Positions 25,501-33,200 of a stretch of 47,816 nt of DNA are shown in pieces. The translations under genes were made by a program, and so were the position numbers. Each line of letters opens with the position of its first letter. The first letter of the stretch is position 1. The notes under the pieces were generated by a model. The model had not been told where the DNA came from. It saw only the letters and a list, made by a program, of their open reading frames with translations, and did no database searches. The stretch is taken from contig NZ_AXAS01000063.1 of the NCBI RefSeq assembly GCF_000472925.1, forward strand, positions 166 to 47,981, read 5' to 3'. Source of the DNA: Bradyrhizobium sp. Ec3.3 (GTDB taxonomy: Bacteria; Pseudomonadota; Alphaproteobacteria; Rhizobiales; Xanthobacteraceae).

Positions 25501-26485
25501 CAGTCTCGGGATCAAGGTCGGAACCGACGCCTATAAATCTGACACGGGTGCCGGCCTTTTTCTGAAGAAAAGCCATCAGCTTCAGCGACTGCTACAAGCA
25601 ACCCCGGGACTGAGGCCCGCTCCCTACAGCAAGAACATAGCAACAAGTCTCAACCAGGGCAGGCTGGATCTCGATGCGACATTGGCAAATCTGAAGGACA
25701 ATCCGACGCTTGCGGCCTCGGTCATGGAAGCCTCCATCAAGCTTAGCATGGAGAGCGGCATTCTGCCTGAACCATCCGGCCGTCGCCCGGCCGCAGCCGA
25801 TTCTATTGCGACGATCACTCTGACCCGCGAGGAGGCCGCCGTGCGCGCTAAACTTGAGACTGAGCGCGCCAAAATCGAGGAGGAGACAATCACGACTACG
25901 GTATGTGAGATTGCCGAAACGCTCCGCACAAAATACCAGATCGAAGTTGAGATGCCCCACGTCGATCGCCGCTTGAAATCGGAAAGGACCATACGATTGC
26001 AGCTCACCGGCGTGAGCGTCCCCTGCGAGAGCGCTTCACAGCTGATCAACAACGCCGTACGTCATGTCTTCAGGATCCCTGATGGGCAGTTTGCAGCGGC
26101 CTTCAGAAAAGCCATGCTGGCCTTCGACGATCGAGGCTATGCTGAGGTCAGCACGACCAATTGGTTTAGGATACGAACGCCGAACTTCGTGGGGATCAAG
26201 ACTGTGCTCGCCACAGCGCAAGGTTACCGCTTTGAACTGGAGTTTCACACACCAGACAGCTATCGGGCCAAGCTTGCCAATCATGATACGTATAAGGAGC
26301 TGGAGGAGCAGCAGCAACCAGGAGCCGGAAATGGACAGGATCAAGTTAAATCCAAAGAACTCGAGCTCTGCGTGCGAGAGGTTTGTAAGCAAGTTGCCAT
26401 CCCTGAGGGCGCTAAGGATATCTTGCATTGGAGAGCGGAAGTGGGCCGCGCGGGGAGCGCCAGCTCCGTCTTTACGTTCCTCTAG
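19526..26485 (+). CDS. giant SKWP-repeat (RipS-like) type III effector candidate lacking the kinase tail
   Basis: This intact 2319-residue paralogue starts at ATG 19526 with MTGIDGRGK, matching the start of the third copy. The N-terminus has FSSVVDQLRSE and is Ser/Arg-rich. It includes basic clusters SKRPAKRHH and QKRKR (274-278). Fourteen SKWP repeats follow (about 447-1030). The central region keeps the polymerase-like motifs: DGCGFI, GRSPYDKANLRPF, DGDFDGD (1760-1766) and GTDAYKSDTG, then the RelA/SpoT-like block with FHTPDSY and NHDTYKE (about 2205-2260). The protein ends soon after ILHW, where the paralogues continue into a linker and shikimate-kinase domain; here the last residues GSASSVFTFL are unrelated. 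No kinase remnant was seen downstream, so the tail seems deleted or never acquired. Secretion is inferred from family and tts-like site. Confidence 0.85.
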   Translation: MTGIDGRGKSPVTELAIGPSEGAEASRSSGRPGAAEGRQSFSSVVDQLRSEHQESRASSSRTAPGSADVFRDMSAFSARQILAHELQREAGGSRRPFLSREEASSSRSDRFLLREHPERSQTESRPAGGRSIADRGGRTERRRMQTVHGAGAERSDVESSSASRREASSVRSGGEPLPGDRGTEGSPLDALQRHSHSLPGLDAQLRKRCREHVETDQGSGSKRPAKRHHGAPYREARVSRSDGESELGDQDARNSARATLAPHAESLAGLSGGQKRKRADDASTQSVEGANAEILRMRTEELNAALQEIDRARDIRGFSIAVVDHAKRLRGADLATFLQKAAGDFEARFVGQLVGNIRSAWGYATACNAVSREGGGRAGIEVCRALAARVSRLDDTLMRKVEPKALSLFASSFGRHAWAEECRNGAIRIAEFCRYDTGVLRELNCQSLSLLANGFSKWPEESECRDATLAIADELLNRARRGADGLRSFPPQQLSHLVNGFSKWPQRTATRRATLRIADEVLGRVEQLSRFTYQDLANLANGFSKWPDRTATREATLAIADEVLFRGAKLSNCPDQELAALVNAFSKWPDTMATCEATLVIAREVLSLRGKDRLPGFNPQGLANLVNGFSKWPAEEDCRQATVAIGREICRRTRELARFNEQHLANLVNGFSKWPTERVCGQATAAVAREVRQSGRLSRFSEQELANLVNGCSKWPKMSNTRKAAVAIATEIHCRAQGDDRLSSVPHHFLANLVNGFSKWPEEEACRQITIAIANEVRRCGEHEDQLSRLTPQGLSNLVNGFSKWPAEVDCGQATAATARELLRRAGELSCFEEQHLANLVNGFSKWPAEDDCGQATAAIAREALRRAGELSCFEEQHLAILVNGFSKWPEDVTCRQATAAIAARVGNTAQLSGFNEQETAMLANGFSKWPEEASTHHAMMAIASDVLSRPGNTDPLSGFTPQGLASLANGFSHWPEEASSREVIVAIAAKIQDADRLAHFDEQELTNLVNALSKWPDEEVCFRAIVDIASGLGTADRRFASFSTPQLGIIANAVGRAVLRGEESGEISETALLKDRLHRLAHYLHYASDRLEQAELLSIANLFKPLAKARLFDDLSSLASVGLNRLDELRGDAGFASRHNLEAMGHLCVAVLPLARSPHLRWHRRQALNLLNDLQGIVEEKIAAHIEADDAERIRGPYASRRPALSIYQVLKTRAILKTMFRRPYVEGKKSDLQMRQQDLQRGTREILRITRDLIERDLSNMCWNLIAEIESDGPVGALDSFLAQDAATILAQHHPAAFDVHRVLRDMDHEPTPPKENAGLMQLPVVDMQGRRVATERETRYSAFHRLTAGAVPVVAVQLPAKPSAFMLARTLTVDGVPYRMDLFGGGKLKPPRLTVAQIAGRTPGDVRVRSGGQLLAIPYADTAAGTDFERMSRAWAPFKEAYFYTQRRGFAAPPAIKGLGPHDSALEGAFRLSLLPDRPEGEAHPFRLSGPQGPIALRPHDGCGFIKASLAERMLAVRRGATQDGPERVPAYGEGRRSSLPASALQHYPRSEQVADEAEQKTKTWLQSREGKKLTFEQIYRTVTVGNIGGPGAVAVPSSDGRLHVPALKSETLTAKGGVLIGRSPYDKANLRPFAAEQVRSATDGDPTAAFLDTCVAMQYSFNAAEKSHGELAADNATFFAKGILIVAPDAMWPTAFADRGVVLSAEDVKCHSRWTERKDRVKEDTSLECVGILQATEVFAPGSLVAVPPDEQKRLDGDFDGDTVIILGDRPALYQHVRQFDQEEQARGLRSLKPPKSHTPAIEGERYQFSRTSQILAATQNVLETYTGLQRTFLAQSHDARGWFAERAVFGTYEGIQQELKRDLRELLNQEQPSRQDIQDTLVRARHEIEAADHAVAREIAGLLVADLGTWATDEHAPPVTAEGSGNAGLTLSTELWELFPDLAEAFSATAQPRERVQMLVDHYPARIHPRPDGYHPDDLVRSANNLLSLGIKVGTDAYKSDTGAGLFLKKSHQLQRLLQATPGLRPAPYSKNIATSLNQGRLDLDATLANLKDNPTLAASVMEASIKLSMESGILPEPSGRRPAAADSIATITLTREEAAVRAKLETERAKIEEETITTTVCEIAETLRTKYQIEVEMPHVDRRLKSERTIRLQLTGVSVPCESASQLINNAVRHVFRIPDGQFAAAFRKAMLAFDDRGYAEVSTTNWFRIRTPNFVGIKTVLATAQGYRFELEFHTPDSYRAKLANHDTYKELEEQQQPGAGNGQDQVKSKELELCVREVCKQVAIPEGAKDILHWRAEVGRAGSASSVFTFL
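20860..22690 (+). repeat. 14 tandem SKWP repeats in second giant gene
   Basis: Fourteen copies of the LANLVNGFSKWP unit occur, with diverged forms such as LVNGCSKWP and LANGFSHWP. Two neighbouring copies (about 21990-22190) are nearly identical, both containing ELSCFEEQHLA, a sign of recent tandem duplication. Confidence 0.9.
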
Positions 26486-27293
26486 GCTGTCGCCTCCGAG
26501 CCTCGAATCTTAGATCACCTCATCGCCTGCTCTGTAACCTCTTCATCGCGATCTCACCGTACGGCGCTGTTGGCAAGCTCAGGACCAGTAGAATCCATGA
26601 TCTTGGCGTCAAAGATCTTGGCGTCAAACGACGGATGAGCGAACCAAGCCATATGCCGCCGCACGATAAGTCAAGCTTTGGCGTTGCCGCGACTGCGCTC
26701 GGATGGCACGACGAGGAGTATGAAACGCTGCCGGTCTGATGGAAGGTGCTGGAGCAGCTTGCTGACCCCGCGAGGTCGTTCCACGGGCCAAATCATGTAG
26801 CTCTTCACTCGCCCTCCTTCGGTTGGTCGAGTCAGCATCATTTACGCTGTGACTAGTGCCGCAATGCGGCACAAAGCGCGTATCGTCACGCGCTCGGACG
26901 GGGCATATACCTCGCCGAAGAATGGGCCCGCTGCCGAGCTTCCTTTTGCGATGCTCATCGCTGCATCATGATCGAACATTGGGTCCGACCGCATACAAGT
27001 ACGCGGCGCGATGCGCGCGATCTTTGCAAGCTCCCTCGCGGATTGCCTCCGTTTTCGGCTGTGCGCAGGTCAGCTTCACGTCAGGTGAAGTGGATATCTT
27101 CGATGCCACAGTGCGAACAATTGTGCAGAGACGGTCCGCGCTTGCCGGTTGTGGCGAGTCACGTCTCGTCGGTGCAGCGTAAGGAGACCTCTCCGATCAG
27201 CTGCCGAAACACAATCGTTGAGGCTGTCGCGGCGGCACCGTGTGTGCCAAACGTTCTAATTCGGCTCATTCTCGCTTGCATGGAGGGCGGAGT
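26486..27293. other. intergenic region upstream of third SKWP gene
   Basis: No convincing gene is present. Visible structures are a perfect tandem 15-mer GATCTTGGCGTCAAA at 26599-26628, a 17-base palindrome GTGCCGCAATGCGGCAC at 26856-26872, and the tts-box-like site at 27069-27090. A 34-codon frame from ATG 26635 ends in WHDEEYETLPV but has no recognised family. Confidence 0.45.
27069..27090 (+). promoter_or_regulatory. tts-box-like site upstream of third SKWP gene
   Basis: GTCAGCTT-CACGTC-AGGT-GAAG has the exact first half and a one-base variant of the second half at the same spacing as the other sites. It lies about 225 bases before the TTG start. Confidence 0.55.
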
Positions 27294-30200
27294 TTGACTG
27301 GAGTTGATCGACCTGGGAACGCGCCCAGCGGACCAGATGCGCACTGGTCCCGTGCTGAATCAGATGTTGGCGGTGGAGGGGATGGCTCGACGTTCAGTTC
27401 TGTCGTGCAAGGCTTGCGCTCTGAAAATCGAGATTTGGGGGCGTCGTCCGCTCAAAGGCCACCTTCGGCCAGCAATGTCCGGCGCCGCATGCCGCCCGGT
27501 CGCAGCGTTGAGTTGCGTGACGACCAGCATGATCGCGCCGTTGATGTGCGTGACGACCAGCCAGGTTCTCTCCATTTGCCGCACCGCGGCGCGCCAAATT
27601 GGGAGGAAAGCTCGTCGCGTTCCGGTGCCGAGGTTCGCGGTGCCGATCAGTCCAGGAGTTCACGACAAAGTGCTCCTTCCTCGCGCAAGCGGTCCGTATC
27701 CGACCTAGATCGAGAGTCAAAACGGCGCCGAATGGATGGTGTCGCCACACATGCGCAAAGTGGAATCTCAGAACAGCAATCCAACGCAGCCCTACACGCG
27801 ATTCGTTTCGCCCGCGACATCGTTGGATTCTCATGTGCAGTGGTAGACCATGACAAGCAGCTGCAAAGGGCTGACGACGCGCTTTATGCAACATTCATAC
27901 AAAAGGCCGCCTCCCAATTCAGAAGTCAATTTGTCCCTCGCTTCGAGGACGATATCCGCCGCGGTAAATCGTGGGGCTACGCGACAGCATGCAACGTGGT
28001 CAGTCGCGAGGCCGGAGGTCAGGAAGGTGTCGAGGCTTGCAAGGCGATCGCGGCTCGCGTGTCGCAGCTTCATGGTGCGTTGTTATGCGAAGTCGAGCCA
28101 AAAGCTCTTTCGCTTTTGGCTGCATCATTTGGTCGGTATCCGCAATCGAGGACATGCCGCAATGGAACGATCAGAATCGCCGAGTTTTGTCGCGATGAAG
28201 GCAAGGCGCTTGGGGCACTGAATAGTCAAAGTTTGTCGTTGCTGGTGAACGGTTTCAGCAAGTGGACGCAGCGGCCGGAGACTCGTGATGGCACGCAAGC
28301 CGTTGCCCGTGAGGTCCGTCGTCGCGCCGACCTTCGTTTCCGGCTCTCTGATTTTTCGCAGCAAAACTTGGCGAACCTTGTGAACGGTTTCAGCAAGTGG
28401 CCACAACAAGCCGATTGTCGCCACGCTATGGCCGCGCTCGGCGGTGAGGTCCTTCGCCGCGCTTCCAGTGACTTCGGGCTCTCTGCTTTTAATCAGCAGG
28501 ACTTGGCGAACCTGGTGAACGGTTTTGAAAAATGCCCGGAAGAGGCGGTCTCTTGCCAAGTCATAGCCACTGTCGCGGGCGAGGTCCTCCGCCGCGATCG
28601 CCATGCCGGGCTCTCTGGACTCACTCACCTGCACCTGGTGAATCTTCTGCACGGGTTCAGCAAATGGCCGGAACAGGCCGCTTCTCGCGGAGCCGCAGGC
28701 GCGCTGGCCGGTGAGGTCCTTCGTCGCAACCACCGTGCCCGCCTCTCTGAATTCAGTCAGCAGGAACTGGCGAACCTGGTGAACGGCTTCAGCAAATGGC
28801 CCGAACAGGCGGCGTGTCAGCAGGCCACCGGAGCAATTGCAAGTGAAGTCGCTCGCCGCGCTGACCGCGGCGGGTTGGGGCTCTCTGATTTTAATCATCA
28901 GGACCTGGCGAACCTGGTGAACGGCTTTAGCAAATGGCCGGAAGAGGGCGGCCATCGCCAAGCCACAGGCAGAATCGCCATAGAACTCTGTCGCCGTGCC
29001 CGCGAGCAAGGGCTCTCTGGTTTTACTCCGCAGGAGCTGGCGAACCTGGTGAACGGGTTCAGCAAATGCCCGGACGATGGAAATTATCACAGAGCGACAG
29101 TCGCAATCGCCACTGAGACTATTCGCCGCCGCGCCCAACTCTCTGATTTTACTTACCAGAATCTGACGAACCTGGTGAATGGTTTCAGCAAGTGGCCGGA
29201 CGGGGCGGACTGTCGCGAAGCCGCGCTCGCAATCGCCGGTGAGGTCTTTCGCCGCGACGACCAGCTGTCTCATCTTACTCAACCGGCGCTGGCGACGTTG
29301 GTAAATGGATTCAGCAAGTGGCCGGAACAGGCAGCGTCTCGCCAGGCCACGGTCGCCGTCGCCGGTGAGGTCGCTCGCCGCGCTGACCGCGACCTCGGGT
29401 TCTCCGAATTTAGTCATCAGGAGCTGGCGAACCTGGTGAACGGTTTTAGCAAATGGCCGGAAGAGGCGGTTCATCGCCAAGCCACAGTCAAAATCGCCAC
29501 AGAACTCTCTCGCCGCGCCGGCGAGCAAGGGCTCTCTCGGTTTACTCCGCAGGAGCTGGCGAACTTGGTGAACGGGTTCAGCAAATGCCCGGACGATGCG
29601 GACTATCACAGAGCGACAGTCGCAATCGCCACTGAGATTATTCGCCGCCGCGCCCAACTCTCTGATTTTACTCACCAGAATCTTGCGAACCTGGTGAATG
29701 GTTTCAGCAAGTGGCCGGACGGGACGGACTGTCGCGACGCCGCGCTCGCAATCGCCAACGAGGTCTTTCGCCGCGACGACCAGTTATCTCATCTTTCTCG
29801 ACAGACGCTGGCGACATTGGTGAACGGGTTCAGCAAGTGGCCGGAAGAGGCGCCATCGCGCCAAGCAGCAGGCGCGATGGCCAGTGAGGTGCTCCGTCGT
29901 GACCGCCGTGCCCGGCTCTCTGAATTCCGTCAGCAGGACCTAGCAAACCTGGTGAACGGCTTCGCTAAGTGGCCGGAAAACGAGTGGTCTCGCCGGGCCA
30001 CCGGAGCGATTGCCGGTGAGGTCCGTCGTCGCGCCGCGCGCGGCGAGTTCGGGCTCTCTGATTTTAATCACCAGGACTTGGTGAACCTGGTGAACGGTTT
30101 CTGCAAGTGGCCGGAAGGGACAAGAAATCAGCAAGCCGCGGACGCGATCGCGCATGAGGTCCTTCGCCGCGGCGCCCAGCTCCGTGATTTTACTCACCAG

Positions 30201-33200
30201 CACCTGACTAATCTGGTGAATGGTTTCAGCAAGTGGCCGAACGCAGCGGGTTGTCGCGAGGTGACAGTCGCAATCGCTGAGGAGATCCGCCGGCGCCAGC
30301 TCTCCGATTTTGCTCCACACGAACTGGCGAACTTGGTTAACGGTTTCAGCAAGTGGCCAGAAGCGGCGGCGTCTCAGCAAGCCATAGTTGCAATCGCGCA
30401 TGAGGTCCTTCGCCGCGGCGCCCGGCTCTCTGAGTTTAATCACCAGCACCTGGCTAATTTGGTGAACGGTTTCAGCAAGTGGCGGGAAGAACCGGATTGT
30501 CGTGACGCCACGGTCGCAATCGCAGGTGAGGTCCGTCGCCGCCAGCTCTCTGACTTTGCTCCGCAGGGCCTAGCGAACTTGGTGAACGGCTTCAGCAAGT
30601 GGCCAGAAGCGGCGGCGTCTGAGCAAGCCACAGTAGCGGTTGCCAGCGAGGTCCGTCGCCGTTGGGCCCAGCTCTCTGATTTTAACAACCAGCACTTGTC
30701 TAATCTGGTGAACGGTTTCAGCAAATGGCCGGAAGCACCGGACTGTCGGGACGCCACGGTCGCAATCGCATGGCAGGTTCTTGGGCGCGCCGCATCGCTC
30801 TCTGATTTTACTTCGCAGGAGCTGGCGAACCTGGTGAACGGTTTCAGCAAGTGGCCAGATCAGCCGGGGTCTCAGCAAGCCACAGCCGCGATCGCGCATG
30901 AGGTGCTTCGCCGCGCCGAACTCCCTGACTTTACTCGCCAGGAGCTGGTTAATCTGGTGAACGGTTTCAGCAAGTGGCCGGAATCGCCGGACGCTAGCCA
31001 AGCCACGTTTGCGATAGCGGGTGAGGTCCTTCGCCGCGCCGAACTCTCTGATTTTAGCCCGCAAGGACTGGCGAACCTAGTGAACGGCTTCAGCAAATGG
31101 CCGGAATCGCCGATCTCTCGCGACGCCACTGTTGCGATCGCGGGTGAGGTTCTTCGCCGCGCCGAACTCTCTGATTTTGCACCACTGGGACTGGCGAATC
31201 TGGTGAACGGCTTCAGCAAGTGGCCGGACGAGGAGGACTGCCGCAAAGCCGCGGCCGCAATCGCCGGGGAAGCCAGTCGGCGCCAGCTCTCTGATTTCGC
31301 TCCGCAGGTAGTGGCGACCTTGGTGAACGGGTTCACCAAATGGCCGGAAGAGGCTGCGTGCCGGCAGTCCACGATGGACATCGCGCGCGGATTAGGTGCT
31401 CGAGGGCAGCGATTCGGTGTGTTCACCACGCCTCAGCTGAGTATGCTCGCCAATGCTCTGTCGCGAACGATCATGGGGGCAGAGGACAGTGGGGAAATTA
31501 CGGACGCTACTCTGCCGAAGGATCGGTTGCACAAGCTCGCCCACTACCTGCACTATGATAATGATCGTCTGGGGCAGGCTGACGTTCTGCACATCGCAAC
31601 AATCTTCAAGGCGCTGGGTAAGGCTAGGCTGGTTGATGACCTCGGTTTGCTCGCACTGACAGGCTTGAATCGGCTCTCGGAATTGCGTCAAGCCCCTGAT
31701 TTTATGACCCGGAACGATCTGGAAACCATGGGCAATCTGTGCGCTGCTTTGCTGCCGCTGGCGCGCAGCCCAGAGAGGCCGCTGCGCTGGCATCGCAGGC
31801 AGGCCCTCAACCTGCTCAACGATCTCCAACCCGCGGTCGAGCACAAGATCGAGGCGCATCTGAACGCAAGCGATGCCGAGCGGACCCGTGGCCCGCTTGC
31901 GAGCCGCTGCACCGCCTTATCGATCTATCAGACGCTTAAGGCTCGTGCGGTCCTGCAGAGATTGTTCAGGTCACCGTATGTCGAGGGCAAGAGGCCCGAT
32001 TTACGGATCAGGCAGGATGAGCTGCAGGATGGGACCAGAGCGATCCTGGCTGGCGCGCGCGACCTGATTCAAGGCGATCTTTCCAGCATGAGCTGGAATC
32101 TGATCGCGCAGATCGAGGCCGACAGTCCAGTAGATGCGCTGGACTTATTCATGGAGCAGGATAGGGCGGCGATCCAGGCGCAAAATCCTGCGTCTGTCTT
32201 CGACGTGCATCAGGTCTTGCAAGCCATGGACCACGCGCCAAGGTCTCCGCAGGGTGACGCGGGGCTGATGCAGTTGCCGGTGGTGGACATGCAGGGGCGG
32301 CCATTGGCCACGGAGCCGGAGAGACGGTATTCGATTTTTCATCGCCTGACCTCGGGAGCCCTGCCCGTGGTCGCGGTGCAACTGCCAGCAACGCCGAGCG
32401 CCTTCATGCTGGCGCGTACGGTGAACGTCAACGGTGTACCATACCGCATGGACCTGTTCGGCGGCAGCAAGTTAAAGCCGCCGCGAATGAGCGTGTCTCA
32501 GGTTGCGGCCCGAGCTCCAGGCGAGCTAGCAAAGCCTTCCGGGGGAAAGCTGCTGGCGATTCCCTATGCCGAAACCGCCCCGGGCACGGCCTTCGAGCAG
32601 CTCTCACGGGCCTGGGCCCCTTTCAAAGAAGCCTATTATTACACTCAACGCAGGGGTTTTGCGGCGCCTCCGGCCATCAAAGGTCTATCTCCTCACGACT
32701 ACGCGCTGGAAGGCGCCTTCAAATTGGCGCTGCTGCCGGACCGCCCTGCCAACGAGGAGCATCCGTTCAAGCTGAGAGGGCCCGACGGCCCCATTGCGTT
32801 ACGACCGCATGACGGCTGTGGCTTCATCAGGGCCTCGGTGGCCAACGTTATGCCAGCTGTTCGCCGGGCTGCCGAGCAGGAAGGTCCTGACCGGGTGCCT
32901 GCCTATGGTGAAAGGAGATCATCCCTACCGGTCTCGGCACTCCAGCATTATCCGCGCAGCGATCAAGTCGCGGATGAGGCGCGCGAGCAGGCCAGGAGCT
33001 GGCTTGAGAGGCGGGACGAGCAAAAGCTGACGTCAGAGGAGCTGTTTCGCACCGTCACGGCCGGGCATATCAACGGTTTGGGCGCCATCGCCATCCCGTC
33101 CGCTGATGACTGTCTCCATGTGCCGACGCTCAAGAGCGAGACGTTGAGCGGTGGTGGCGTGCTGATCGGGCGATCCCCTTACGACAAGCCCAACCTCCGT

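Noticed and set aside
28125..29675. 516-codon open frame antisense to the SKWP repeats of the third gene (and similar frames in the other two)
   Set aside because: It is a periodic mirror of the repeat coding sequence, has no ribosome binding site and no motif of its own; the sense frame is clearly the gene.
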